Positions 35,301 through 48,719 of a stretch of 64,000 bases of DNA are shown in pieces. Positions within the stretch are counted from its first letter, which is position 1, and every line of letters begins with the position of its first letter. This DNA comes from Serinus canaria (taxonomy: Eukaryota > Chordata > Aves > Passeriformes > Fringillidae): positions 33,641,059-33,705,058 of the forward strand of contig NC_066313.1 of NCBI RefSeq assembly GCF_022539315.1. Reading direction: 5' to 3'. The position numbers and the translations under genes are program-made. Below the pieces are notes generated by a model. It ran no database searches and was not told where the DNA came from. It saw only the letters and a list, made by a program, of their open reading frames with translations.

Positions 35301-36111
35301 AGCTCCATGGCATGCTTTAAAACCCTAAGATATGATTTACACAGAGGCAAACAGCTTGGTGCAGCATAGGTTACCTTTTTTCACAACTGCTGAAAGTCAC
35401 TGGTTGTTGTCCTCACCTCTACTTTTCTCCATGCCTTGCTCCTTCTTACTGGTTCCTGACTCCAACATCACTATTTGAACTCATGATGAAACCACACACT
35501 GAGCCTGAGACTATTTCTGGAGAAATGCTTGTGATACCTATTGAGAAAGGGTATGGCAACAACAGGATGGTGACACATGCCTGGAAGAAGGCATGGAGAG
35601 GGAAAAAAAAAGACAGATAAAGGTATAGAAAGTAAGTTTCTACATATTGTCTTGATGAATGCAGTAGAAACATCTTAAAGAGGAGTAAGGCATTGGAAGT
35701 GCTGATACCAGTGCAAGCAAGCGGACAAAGACCAGTCAATCTAGCAGCTTCATCCTATAGCTAGGCAAAGAGAAGGAAAAGAGAAGGACAGACTTAGATA
35801 ATGGTGGTACTAAGGGCTTTATCATCTGGGCATCCTTGCAGAGAGGCTAAAGTTCATGGTTTCATGCTGTAGAACAGCACTGAGGCATTGAACTTTGGGT
35901 TTTGGGAGGGAAAATGGGGCTGCCATTTCAGGCATCCAAACCAGAGTGCAGGAATGCAACAAGAGGGCTGTGTTACTACAGCTTGATGAATCACTGCCCA
36001 TCAGCTGTACACACCGACATAAAACATCTTCACCTTTCATATCTGCCAGCCAAAATGTGTGAACTAACTCTGAGATGAAGGTGGATCCCTTCCAAGGCAC
36101 TGTGAGAGAAG

Positions 36112-36146
36112 TTTCAGCAAATGCATGTTGAGTGCATTTGCTGAAA
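36112..36146. repeat. Perfect 14-bp inverted repeat (hairpin)
   Basis: TTTCAGCAAATGCA (36112-36125), loop TGTTGAG, exact reverse complement at 36133-36146. It is followed after 4 bp by a tandem repeat. Confidence 0.96.
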
Positions 36147-36150
36147 TTTA

Positions 36151-36177
36151 ATGACTTAAACCCAGATGACTTAAACC
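36151..36177. repeat. Short tandem repeat, 15-bp period
   Basis: ATGACTTAAACC occurs at 36151-36162 and 36166-36177 with a 3-bp spacer, next to the 36112 hairpin. Confidence 0.92.
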
Positions 36178-37510
36178 AAACCTGAGGTGATGTTATGGGA
36201 CATATGGCAGTCACAGTATTCACATTGTTTTTATTCAGATTGCCATATAAGTTACCATGGTTTGGCACTGATAGTCTGCAGTCAGTGGTTTCCCCATATA
36301 TTTCATGGACTTTTCTTATAAGACACACTGTAAAACTGTTTTTTTCTCCTTTCTCGGACCCTGTATTATAAAGAAGTAAGAATATTATTAAACTGCCCTG
36401 GAAAAAAGAGAGAGGGCTGAGTTTCATACCAATAGCTACAGGGTTTTTTTTAAATCCAAGCCCAGATGACAAGGCACCCTTCATGTATTATAAAACACTC
36501 CATGTAAATAAATCTTAGGCTTCCTAGGTGGAGGAGGAGTTAGGGACTGCTAACCTTTCCCTTTAGGGTCTGTGCACTGAGTAGTTTAGGAACCTCCTTT
36601 TTTTCTGTGCTGCAGGCAGATGTTTGAGTTCAGCTAAACCATTCCAGCAGATGTTTTCCAACATTCATGAGCCTTATGGATACCCTCCATCCTGAGGAAG
36701 CAGTCATTGGCATTGCTGGTGTATGGTGAGATCACTCACCCACTCTGTTAGCAAGAACTAGCAGAAATGTAGGCTACAAAGCCAAGAATGCAGCTAAGTG
36801 TCACTAGGCCTTTTTTGAACATGTTCATTCAGTTCATTATGCAGAGGTAGTTTTAAAAATCATCATTGCATTGTTCCTCAGTTTAGGGAAGCACCAAAGC
36901 TGCAGGATGCCCAGTAGTAATCTTTCTCATGGCTAAAAAAATCTTTGTGTTTACATGGCACTTTCTGGTGTGAAAAAGGCTCTATCATTCTTCTGTCTAT
37001 CTAAGGAGTTTGATCCTTACATATTCAAAAAGCAGTGGGTTCCAGTTCAAACTGGGCTGCTGATAAAAAAGTAAATGTGGCCAAATGCAATAGAGGCCAT
37101 GGAAACATTGCACACACAAGCACACTCACAATATGTGGGAAATGTACATTTAAGTAGCGCATCTGAGGCATATGTATGCTTAAGTAGTGGCTCTGTGTGC
37201 CCTGAATACTGTACACTTGAATGAACTTTCCCTCAGAACAAAAGTGTAGTTTTCCATCTTGCACTCATAATTTTTCCACATTAAAATATTTTAATGATTT
37301 AAGTCCCACAAGCCCAAGAGCTCCAGATGCATATTTTAGTTGTTTGTCATAAGAACTATCCAACATAAAAAATGACCACCCTTTTAGCCAGAATGAGTTT
37401 GCACAATGTTTTATGTTAAAGTGAAGTAGAAGAGTTTTTCACTGTAATGAAATAAGTTCTTGTAAAAGTGTCATTTGTGAAACTTTAAATCCAGCAGGAG
37501 AAAAATAAGG

Positions 37511-37524
37511 TTTTTTTTTTTTTT
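37511..37524. repeat. Poly-T tract (14 T)
   Basis: Uninterrupted run of 14 T in intergenic DNA. Confidence 0.9.
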
Positions 37525-39613
37525 GCCATCTGAAATTCTTTAAAAGGAAATAGGTCTCTAGAAGGTTAACTCTTGTTCCTATCAAAGGTAGCAATAACCT
37601 TCCAATTGATTTCAGTGGTGCTTAAGTTTTAGACAGAGATACATCTTTTAGCTTTTTCACTTTTTGGTTTTTTGGAGTCTTGAATTATCACCATCCTACT
37701 CTTTTGGGAAGAACTATGTACCTACCATACTAACCACACTCTCTTGCAAGGGTGAATAAATAAGTCACAGATGTTTTTCCTAAGCCATCCTAATAGATGA
37801 GTGAAACTAAGCACTGATTTTCCAGATGGCCACACAACTCACTGCTCACCTGCCTGCAACTGTTGCTGAATCAAGGCAAGGCATGGATCTACCTGTCTGG
37901 CTTCCTATTTCTTCTGCTGGTGCTCCATCCACTTGTGGGGGCCTGGATTTGGATGCAACCCAAAGAGAAACCCAACAGAATTCCATGGATGGATGGAAAT
38001 GGATGCATGTTTCAGTGCACTGATTTCAGGAGGCAAAATTCACTGTCATCTCCTGAGGAACCGGATTTGGATGTATGTCTTAGGACCTTTTCTTCCAAAC
38101 ATACCTATCTCTATCTCTTGGTGAAAAGTGCTTGCAGGGCCACATGCCAGAGGGAGCAGACTGCTTCAAGTCAGATGTGGTTAGTAGAACATCCACTTCT
38201 CATCTCTGTGTAAGACAGCATCATCTATCTCCCAATTATTTTTCAAACTGCTTATTTTTCACTCTGAGTTAACGATTTTCCCATAAGCAATACTCTTTGT
38301 TTCTGGAATTATTTGGGTGATGCCCACTCAATTGCCCTCTGCCCTTTTCACCTTGGGGTGGACTCAGATATGGAGAGTGATTTACCTAAAAGGGAAAGTT
38401 CCTGCAGTCTTCAGTTAAATATTTACTTATGCCTTTTTTGGTGTGCCTCGTCCACGGTACTCCCAAGTCCTGTGAGACATCAGTATCAATTCCCAGTGAC
38501 TCTGCAGACACTCCCCTCCTCAAGGAGGGTTACTCAATACTGTCTTGGACACATTTTCTGCTACTTAACTTGACTGCAAATATTTCTGTATTTGTGTTAC
38601 TAAGGTCAACAGAGACCTTGTGGACAATTTCCTTCTGTTCTTAGAAAAGTATGTGCAAGTGTGGTTAGGATGCAGACATTTCAAACTGGGTTCAGAGTGG
38701 ACTGCAGGACCAGGCTGAGGAGCCTTGTGGCACTCCAAGAGGTGTTCCCTACTCTGTGAAAATTCCTGTCTGCTGCCAGTTTGAAGAGTGCTGTTCAGGG
38801 TGGCAGCTGGCCTAGGCAATCCCAACCCTCCCGTTTGGAAACTTGTGTAAAAGCACCTCAGGTTAGAAGGTTTTTATGTTTGTCTTGAAGATGACTGATC
38901 AGATTTAAGCCAAGCTGTTTTGAACAAGCCTTGAACATGCCCACAGGGATGGGAGGTATTTGGGAGGGACAGTGCTAAGCCTTCTTTGTACGTGTTTAGG
39001 TTGCTGATAACGTTTGAAAAGTGTGGCAAAACCCTCATTGCACAGCATGTACTTTGACACAGCACCAAGTCCTTGCTGGAAGTGTTTCTTCCCCTGAAGG
39101 TGACCAAGCTACTATGTATGTATCATAAGATTTCTTCAAAAGCTACCCAGTGCTGCTTTTCCCAGTGTGCTGAACTGGTCCATGGAGTTTGTTATTTAGA
39201 AGTCCCACTGGCTGCAGCTGTAGTACTAAATGCAACAGACCAGTGACTGCTGCCTGGCATGAAGCCAGAGGCATGTTATGATTCATACCCACCTGACTGA
39301 ACTCTTTTACCCCTAAAAACAGGGTGGCCACACCCAGCCTACCTTTTGGGAATGGTCCCAAGAATGTGCTGTTCTCCACACTGTGCTAACAGGTATGTAT
39401 TTTCTGCTGGCTGATGCTAATCCATGTCAAGGGGCCATGAAACAACATAGACAAGCATGGAGCAGTGTCAGAAGTGGTGTCGTGGCCCTGTTTAATTTAG
39501 AGGTCTAGACACAGCCATTAATACCAAGAGTTCAGCAGGATTCTTGGAAGAGCCAATGCATTTATATGGCCAGTGAGAATATCTAGAGGAATGGGAAAAA
39601 TATTTCAAAAGCC

Positions 39614-39629
39614 AAAAAAAAAAAAAAAA
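39614..39629. repeat. Poly-A tract (16 A)
   Basis: Uninterrupted run of 16 A. No retroposed gene body is seen upstream of it, so it is treated as a simple repeat. Confidence 0.9.
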
Positions 39630-40780
39630 CCCAACAAAAATCAGGTTTTTGGAACTGAAAAAGTATTAAGTTCTTCTGGGATCAGATTACACAGAGTTTC
39701 TGGTATCCTCCCTAGCAGCATCTGCTGCTGCAGGTTTTTGGGAGGAGGATGCTGGACACAACAGCCCTCTGTCCACTCTGCTTTGTCAATCCTGGTGCTA
39801 ACTGCTGCACACTGTTACATTTGTGGTAAAATCTATGGGGAAAATGAGAAAATACCTCTTATGCCCTCTGATTTCCTTGGCTCACTCTCTGCTATGAACA
39901 GGGAAAATCCTGGAGCTGGAAGCTGACAGCTGGCTTCTGCCCAGGGCTCCAGTGAGATTAGGGGGCCTGAGTGCACTGGCCCTGCTGAGCGAAGCTGTTC
40001 TGCCCCACACCTGGGATGGTACATTGAAACAAATGTGCATTGAGTTTGTAAGGCAGTTTTGCTGCCTAATATCTTTATACTTGTGGGAAGTACACATCTT
40101 AGCTGTGTCTGTCACCATTTTTGCAGTCAGTTCTGCAACTGATCCCCCAGTTAAGCTTTTTCTCTTGTTTTCTTATTTAAACCTGCCTGAACAAAGATGT
40201 TTAATCTCCCCCATGCTCACATACCATAGCTTGCCCTCTGTTTCCCTTCTCTTGCCTTCAGGTTTCAGCTTGGTATCTAGTATCTTCTTCCAAACATGCC
40301 TGTGGTGTGATGAGCTGGGGAGTTTTAACTTCCAGCTGAGCTTCCTTTTGTGAGGGTCCATGAGAAGCAGACACTGTAGAAGAGGGGGCTGTGCAGAAAT
40401 GACACCATGGGCAAACCCAGTCACTCATTCTTACAGCAGCCAACCCACATGACTGCCCTGGCTGGAAATACCAATAGATTGTGGGAAGTTCAGAATAGCC
40501 ACAGACATCATCTGTGCCCTCTTTCCTGAGGGCAGAAACTGGGACACAAACATAGCCATTAGAGGAAAAAATAAAGTGATACCTGAGTGAAGAACCAGTG
40601 TTGGCAACTGAGCTGTAGTTCCCAGTAGCACCTGTAGCAAGATCCCAAGGGAATTGCATGCACAGATCATTTTGCATGGCCATGGTACAGGCACAATGCT
40701 TCTTAGTGTGGGAATGTAGACAGAGAATGTGCAGTTCCTATGAGAGACCCTGAGCCAAAATTATTCATGTCTCACCATTT

Positions 40781-40809
40781 CCTTCAGGTGAGTGGCACTC
40801 ACTTGAAGG
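40781..40809. repeat. 14-bp inverted repeat around a single base
   Basis: CCTTCAGGTGAGTG (40781-40794), one G, then CACTCACTTGAAGG (40796-40809). All pairs match except one G/T wobble. A short direct repeat (TGTGATGG twice) follows at about 40814-40831. Confidence 0.93.
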
Positions 40810-43800
40810 TGAGTGTGATGGTCTGTGATGGGTGAGAGTTGGTCTGCAGATATTTTATGTGCAGTGTCCTGGCACCGAAGGGGACAGACAAAGGTGATAC
40901 AGAGGCTCCATCATCAGAAGGCATGAAAAGGCACTTTATTATTGGAAAGCTATTAGAAATCTACAGTTTTTATAGAAACAATAGTGGATCTAAGACCCGA
41001 TTGGCCTTTAGGAGTCTTCTCTCATCTATTGGTCAAAAAGGGACAACTCCTTGTAAACATCTTAGACAAACAGAGATTGCCTGCCAAGTGCAGAGACTGA
41101 GATAATAATTGTTTTAATTCTTTCTCTGAGCTTTCCCACAGCTTCTCACGGATTCCCAGGAAAATCCTGGGAGAGCTATGCCTTTCTCTGTTCAGAGGAG
41201 ATGTGATTATCACAGTGTCCATTTGCATTGAAGAAATATTATCCTGGATAATATATCTGTATGCCCCTTTCATTACAAAGACAGGTTTCAGGTATGAGAT
41301 GAAATGTAAAGCCACATCCTATATCTCATGTTGACTACAAATTCCCACCTAAAAAGGGTTTGGAAGTACAGAATCAGACCCAGGCAAAATCTGAAAGCAG
41401 TTTGTCCCTGCTCTTTCTTGTGGGTGATATTCCATCCATTACTGAGGCTTAGCACAAAGCGTAGCCAACACTTAAACCCTCAGCAGGATGTTAAGTGGTG
41501 TCTAGGCTTTGTGCTGGGTCTCTGCACTAGCATGAATTTTTACCAGTGAGGAGAAGGATTGCTTTGTCCATATTGAAAAGTACACAGCCAGCCTTCTCTG
41601 TAGTATGCCATTTAATTTAGTTTTGATTTAATCCTTTGCATAGAGGGGATGCTGGTTGCCCCAAAAGAATAAAAGCTGCCACTCTGAGGCATGTGCCTTT
41701 GCCTGGCCATGTGATCCAAACAGTTACATTCAAATCAAATCAAAGCACTTCACAGGCCAAATATAGTGCAGTTTTTCTTACTTGGATGTAAAGTTTTAGT
41801 TATTTTTTTTATATTTTAAGGCAAAATAGAAGCAGTATTCTAAATGTTGAGCATTAAGGACACTAGCCTCATACATGCAAGTACTCCCCCACTTCTTACT
41901 TCATATGATTTTCCACTAGCAGCTGCTTTTTGGATGCTGGGACATCAGATGTGGCCACGTTTCCTTTGCATCACAGGTTTCTAGTGAACAACTCAAGGAT
42001 TTGGGCTATGAAACAGCTATCAAGTAAAAAGAGGAGCTGAAAAGCTCTGAAAAACAAAATACAAAAACAAAGTTTTGGTTCAGTGGCTTGGTTAATGTTC
42101 CAGGAACTACTCTTCTTTCTGTGGTATTAGGGAGGAAATCCTCCCTCCTTTTCCTTGTCTCCTTGTGGAGGCTGATGTATCTGGTCCTCATTAGGGGGTG
42201 GTTATAGCAGTGGGATCAAACGAGCTCAGGCTATAGTTGTGAGGCACTGCAGTCTCCTGGTTCAGGCAGGGGGCTGTGGCTCAGACATCCTGACTTGCAT
42301 TCCTGGGTTTGACTCACAGTCAGGCTAGGGACAAGTCCCAGGTACCCAGAATCCTCTGAACCTGTCTATCAGGTACACACAGCGCACTCCAGCTGTGTGC
42401 AGAGCCTGGGAGATGTATGAGCTTCTCTGCAGTCCCTTTGAAGCATTTAGCTTGCACAGACTTACCTTGACAACTCAGATGTTGGTCTGTCCCAATCTCC
42501 TAACAAGCAGGATTGTCACATGGCTACAGGATGGAAAGAGTTAGCCCATCCTTCACATAGCAGTGTTGTCCCAGCCCATCTCAGCTAACTCCAGAAACTT
42601 ATCTCCTACATCTAAGGGTGCACCTCCCCTAAGAAATTAAACAAGCCAGGGAATGCAGCAGAGCCCAGGATTTGAAGTGCTGCTGGAGTGTCAGAAGGGC
42701 CCTTGACACTGGTGTAGTGGAGGGCACTGGCCATGTTCAAAGAGTGCCCTCTCACCACCTGGGAACCTGCCATGACCCAGCACAGACACCTGGGTTAGGA
42801 GAGCAGGAAGATTCACCTCCTGCAGATTTATGGTGCACTTTGGGCTCAGGCCTAGAGCTTGGGCACATTTAACTTCCTAATATAGACCAAGTCTAGGGCC
42901 TGGGAAGATACAGGCACTTTCAGAGTCTGAGTCAGCCCAGCCAGGGTCTCAATCACACCTGAAGGTGTCTGTATGTCTCTCTGCAGTGGAAGACTTGGGT
43001 GTTAAATTCTTCAGTAGCTGCCTCAGCTGTAGGTGCACAGCCAGGGCAGAGGAATCTGGGCAAGCCAAGATGTGTTGGATTAGACCTGAGAGCATATTTT
43101 CCCTTGTACTCTCTCAGATGATAAATTAATTAATTGATTGATATTGGTTTTATTACCCATGTCCTGGTATCGCTAATAAATAATGGCAACCAATTAAAAC
43201 ATTTAGAGCTTTGAAAGCTAATCTGGATGGTTTTGGAATACCAGAATTTGGTATCTGCATCCACCCAGCATCACAGACTGCTTTATAAATTGTATTTCAC
43301 TTCCATAACATTCTAAGATGACTCTGAGCAGCAGTGTGTGTCCCTGCTCCATGAATGTGTGGACTGAGGTACAGATGGTTTGTCCTTTCTTTCCCCCATA
43401 CATCTATTCATAGATGAAGCTGGAAATGCAGCCCCTGGGACTCGGTTCCTACTCTTCCAAACCTGCCAGCCAAGGAAGTGTCTTGCTTTGTTTTAATGAA
43501 GCTCTGTTTGCCATTTCATTTTACAGACTGTTAGCCCAGAATAATGGGAAGTGGATACCCTGATGGACGACAGGAAGCCTTTATAATTTGTCAAACTACA
43601 GTTAATAGCTGGCAAGCTCAAGACCAGCTCTCTGTCAGTAAATACCATTTGGGCCAGAGTCACTCTGAGATTTCTGTCCTTGTGCCTCCAAGTTGACAAG
43701 GTCAGCTGCAGCTCAGGCTGGAATCTGAATCCCCAAGTGCAGAAGCAATCCTGATCCTGGAGAGCCCTCTTAGAAACTATATTCCAGGCCTCCAAGATCA

Positions 43801-44646
43801 TGAGTCTTTTACATCTGGTCAGAACAAAAGCAGAGAGATAGTAAGAAAAGGCCAAGGTCTGATTTGTGTTTTTTAATGGAGTTTTGTCCTCAAGCTCTTC
43901 TCTGAGGTGAATTTTCTTGCCAGACATTATCAGCTTCAGTGGTTTGGCTCAGATTTTTGCTCTAGATTCTTTTGTCCTGTTGACTTTTGGATCAACTCTG
44001 CACTGGCTCTGTTTTGAAGATTGCTTTACCCATATTAATGTTTAACTTACACAAGTATTAAATCATAAGTTTAACATGGAAATGTTTTAGTCTCTGGGCA
44101 GTTCCTTTCCTTGCTGATTTCACACTCTACATAAGTACAGCTTCACTTGGCAGGATTTCTTCTGTTTGGTGCTGGTCTCATGACACTCTGTTATTACTGT
44201 GGCCTTAATTCAGAGGAAAACAATAAAAAACCCAACCCTCACTATGGTGCTGTAGGCATTACTGTGGGTTCCTGTGAGTCAGAGTGGCCCAGTGTAGGGG
44301 TCTTGGGTGAAGCCTGAAACTAATTTATTTCACATTATATCCATGAGTGTCCACAGTTGGGGCTGGGAACTTGGTGGTGAGTCTAGAGGCTGTATGAGGA
44401 AGAAAAATGTCTCTTACTGTTGTCATATTCCATTACAGCTCATCATGGCAGTCATGGTTTGATTACTAGACACAACTAACAATAGAAACCAGAGAGAAAA
44501 AGAGATAGAAGATGCATCAGGACAGCTATGCTCATAGACTATCTTAACTTTCCATGTTGACACTATTTTGGGCAGACTTTCCAGGGAACACAGTGACAAG
44601 AGTTGTTGTGGCTCCCACTGCCCTGAGCTGCCTGCAAGATCTCACA

Positions 44647-45206
44647 GGATCACAGAATATGCTGAGTTAGATGGGAACCATCAGGATCATTGAGTCCAAC
44701 TCTTGAGCCTGCACAGGACATTCCCCAGGAGTCACACCATGGGCCTCAGAGTGTTGTCCAAACACTTCTTGAACTCTGCCAGGCTTGGTGCAGTGAGCAC
44801 TTCCCTGGGGAGCTGCTCCAGTGCCCAAGCACCCTCTGGGTGAAGAATCTTTTTCTAATACCCAACCTAAACCTCCCCTGACACAGCTTCATGCCATTCC
44901 CTTGGGTCCTGCCACTGGGCACCAGAGGGAAGAGATCAGTGCCTGCCCCTCCTCTTCCCTTCTCCAGGAAGTTGCTGACTGCAATGAGGTCTCCCCTCAG
45001 TCTCTTCTTCTCCAGGCTGAAGAGAATAAGTGCCCTCAGCTACTTCTCATGTGGCTTCTCCTCAAGGCCCTTCACCATCCTTGTGATCCTCCTTTGGACA
45101 CTCTAATGGCTTAATGTCTTTCTCAAACTGTGCTGCCCTAAACTGTCCACAGGGCTTGAGGTGAGGCTCCACCAGTGCAGAGCAGAGAGGGACAATCACC
45201 TCCCTC
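44647..45206 (-). mobile_element. CR1 LINE 3' fragment, minus strand
   Basis: The plus strand reads from the complement of the CR1 3' end (GGATCACAGAATATGCTGAG, AGTCCAACTCTTGAGCCTGC) through GGGAGCTGCTCCAGTGCCC, AACCTAAACCTCCCCTGAC and CTTCTTCTCCAGGCTGAAGA. It ends in GGCTTGAGGTGAGGCTCC and CAGAGAGGGACAATCACCTC. This covers the 3' untranslated region and the end of ORF2. It is a different subfamily from the copies at 30625 and 53141, judging by its 3' sequence. Confidence 0.94.
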
Positions 45207-47832
45207 AATCACAAAGAAAAGCTTCCAAAGGCTTAACATCCTGAACAGCATAGGCCTACAGCTTTCCTTTTGTGGTGTTACTTCATTCCTGCTTCTGTCT
45301 GTACCAGCCTTTGAAAAAGATTAATATACACCAGAGTCAAAAACCATCTTGTCAATGTTTGAGAGTAATGGCAGAACAGCGAAAATAAGAGCTAAGACCT
45401 CTCCAAATCACTTCAGTTCTCATTTCATCTGTGGTTGATTGGCTGGTTGGTTTTTTGTGGGATAGGTTTTTAGAAAAAGATTGACTCATTTCATCTATAT
45501 TTCCAGCACACTCATCAACCAGCAACTGCCTTTGCTCCTGCAGGTGAGGGTGTCATCAACTCACATTGCTTCAACTCCCTCTCCTGCTGTCTCCAATGTC
45601 TCCACTGGGACACATTCTGAAGGAAGTGCTGATGGGCTCAGTGACAGAAAGGCAAAGCAGCCTAGGAGTGAACAGAGGAGCTCCACACATTAATCTCAGG
45701 TTACCATCTTGCTTTTCTATCTCCTTCTAAAGCCCCAGCAGACAGCTCTGCCTTTGTAGAGAGCCATCCTCCCTAGCATGGGAGTGGGCTCTGTAGACCC
45801 TTCTACTCTCTCTGTGCAGCACATCCCACCTGCCCATTCACACCCCAGCAGTCTAATGTGCACACAAAGCACATCAATCCACAGATAACTCAGGCTGCTG
45901 ACCACCTCCTGAGGCACAAATACAGTGCAAATGCCTAATGCCTGCCTTGTTCAGGTGTACTGGGGGACAAGCCAAGGGCCCAGAGCTGTGGTTCCCCTCT
46001 TGGCATTCTCCAGAGCAGTGAGCAAGCTGCTCATGGCCTGGTGGTGCTGGAGCTATCTGTGTTCACCAAGTCCCCTTCCTCGTGTTTCAGGGTCTGGGTG
46101 GATATGCTTGCAGTTTTCAAAAAGCTTCCAATGTATTATATGACATTCTCACAGCATTTTATGAGTCTGATACTGAAAGCATGCTCTGCTTAGCACTGGA
46201 ATACTCCCAGCAAGGTTGGTGCTGGGCAGAGCAGATGCTCAGACAGTGCTGGTATTGCTGCTAAGGTCAGAGAGTGATGGATAAGTGTCCTACTGCTGCT
46301 GGCAAAGCATTGTGGATAAGCACATTGTACTTAGACTGGAATTTGTCTGAGGCTCAGAACTGAACAGCTTTGTCTTACAAAAAGATTTCAGGGTCTTCAG
46401 GGAACATGGGTGGTTTGGTCTTCAGATTTATGTCCCCTGTTCTCCTGGCAGTGCGTGGGCCATAATACACAGCAGGATGTTTGCCTGCTGCTTACTCCAA
46501 TAAAAGTCACTCCCTGTGGTGTCTGGGAGGATCTTTTGGAACCTGTCTGCTCCTTCCCGACTTCTCCTGCTGCTGCTTACCAGAGATCCCAGCCAAAGGG
46601 TAACTCTGGCATCTCTGCCCTATTTCATAAAGCAGATACCAACAGTATGAGTAAGGCAGGATCCCATGTGACTGTATAACCACTGCTTTCCATGGGAAGA
46701 TATTTCTCACATTAGAAAGCCCAGTGAGTGGGAGGGGGGAAATCTATAGCAGTGGTTTGGCTTGTGACTCTGGAAAAGATATGTGATGCAAGCTAAACTA
46801 CTGGCCCCTCTCACCTTTCCTTGGCATGGGAAAATTTTTCTTTCTAGCTCTCAACCTCCAAAGACAGTGCAAACGGTTATTTTCTAGAAGGCGTTGTAGT
46901 TCTGAGTTTCTCACTGTGTTTTGCATTTTATTGGGTGCAAAAACCTCAAAAACTTTGGCTTTGTTGTGGCTATAAATAAAAAAGCTGATCAGAATCATTC
47001 CTCCAACAGGGTTGCCCAGAAAATGAGTAGGAAGTTCACTCAGTGAAGTGAAAGGGGTGGTAAGTGTAGTTGAGTACATTGTTCCTTACTCCAAAAAGCT
47101 CATTGAGACAGCTTGCCAACCTCTCTCATCAATGTTAATGTATTCCATTTTCCTCTCCATGACATGTGAAGTTCAAATTTATCCGAGCAGCAAGCAGAGA
47201 CAGAATCTCTATTGACTGATTTTGGCTGGAAGTACATTTTCTGATTTACAACCAAATTTTTCATGGAGGTTCAGATTATTTTATGAAACAACCATGTCTT
47301 CCTGCTTTTATGAGAATACAGCTGGATTCTACAGAACAGGTGTGAGCCCCTGTCCCTAATGTTTTAGTCTATATTAAAATAAGGGATTAATTAAAAGTGA
47401 TTAGATCTATGTGAAACCTCAAGTTTCCATTCCACATGAAATGCCAACATTTTAATGTCAGTTCTGTTATGGTGAGAACAAAGAATGCTATTATGACTTT
47501 AGCTTTGGGGAGTATTAATAAAATGCAATATAGAACAAAATATGTTTGGAGACAGCAAGTTGTTGTGAGATAAAAAAAATCAGTCACAGAAGTCAATCCA
47601 AAATACCATCAAAGTCAGTGCTGTTACAGGGGAGGTTTTGAATGTAGATGAAACAGGGAAAAAATCATGTCCAGATATTTTCAGGCCGTCGTAGATGCTT
47701 TAATTATAGCTGCATTTTCAGTAGGTAGATCAAATAAATGCACAGCTCTTCTGGAGAAATCCAGTCAAAATGTCCTTTCACTTGCTCCTATGCAGTGTCA
47801 GTAGTCTAGGGAGAGATACAGCTAAAATATAT

Positions 47833-47878
47833 ACACAGACACACAGACACCCAGACACACAGACACCCAGACACACAG

Positions 47879-47913
<35 letters not shown>
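47833..47913. repeat. Compound (ACACAGACACCC)n-(AC)n-(AT)n microsatellite
   Basis: Units ACACAG, ACACCC and ACACAGACACCC alternate, then pass into pure AC and then pure AT. This is the longest and most regular tandem array in the window and should be highly polymorphic. Confidence 0.96.
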
Positions 47914-48698
47914 CTTGGTACAATCCAGTAAATAGGTGGATAGGAGGATAGGAACTTTCCACATGACACGTTTCCAGGGACAGTGCAAAATGACTTTCAA
48001 TAAGAAAGTCTTCTGCTTTGAGGAGACCTCAGCACTGGTATCTGTGCCAGAGGAAGAAGCTGTCCTTTAGCAGTGAGGATTTACCTGGGGGGTGCTGTGG
48101 AGGCAGCTGCTCTCCTCATTAGCACTGCCCACAGCTCCTCCTTAGCTCTGGATGACGCGAGCTGTGTATCTGTGTCTCCTCTTGCTGTTAGCCAAGTATG
48201 TAGGTCCAGCCTTATGTTGCAGCACGTCCACAGGGACATATACACAGGGCATGGGACTAGATGAGTTGCCAGGTTTTGGATCACCTGTTTGCACCAGAGG
48301 GATATTTTCAGGCTGCCTGACCCAGAAAAGATAATGTGTCCCTGGGCCATGGGGCACGAGCAATGCTGACATTTTAGAACGGTTGGCACGAACCCCTGCC
48401 GGCCCCTGGCTTCTTGTCCTTGAGACATTCAAGTTCACATGAGATTTTGATTTGATTCCTGTATCCCAGTAACTCTTCTTTGCCTCCCAAGGTTCCAGCT
48501 GCTCAGTGCACTGCACTGGACCCCTACAGACTCTGTCAAATTGCACCTCTCAGCTGCAGGTAACTTGGTCCAAACTTCCTTAGGGCACTGTTGTGCATCC
48601 TTCCTATTTTGTACAGCTCCAAAGATCTGGATCCTACAGTGGGAAGATCAGAGATGGAAAAAATAAAGTGCTGGCACAGTTACCCATACATAGCTTGC

Positions 48699-48719
48699 TT
48701 TTTTTTTTTTTTTTTTTTT
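48699..48719. repeat. Poly-T tract (21 T)
   Basis: Uninterrupted run of 21 T. No processed gene copy is recognised beside it. Confidence 0.93.

Larger units (their letters stand above)
35822..36484 (-). other. Long open frame of unknown significance (220 codons)
   Basis: An ATG-initiated frame of 220 codons, the longest outside the CpG islands and CR1 copies. I see no domain, no signal peptide of clear quality, no splice or promoter context and no homology. Residues near the start (LSFFQGSLIIFLLLYN) form a short hydrophobic stretch. A hairpin and a 15-bp-period tandem repeat lie inside it (36112-36177), which argues that the frame is accidental. By a simple count, an open run of this length is expected about 0.1-0.2 times in a window of this size, so chance cannot be excluded. 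Confidence 0.15.
31896..44646. other. Intergenic sequence
   Basis: No supported gene. Listed within it are a short minisatellite (32321-32364), a hairpin plus tandem repeat (36112-36177), a 14-bp inverted repeat (40781-40809), a poly-T tract (37511-37524) and a poly-A tract (39614-39629). The longest open frame is a 220-codon minus-strand frame at 35822-36484 without a recognised domain. Confidence 0.5.

Noticed and set aside
43493..43927. Minus-strand frame of 144 codons
   Set aside because: No recognisable similarity to a host gene or retrotransposon, and isolated.
47833..47913. CRISPR-like spaced repeat
   Set aside because: The units are contiguous simple repeats without unique spacers, and the DNA is vertebrate.
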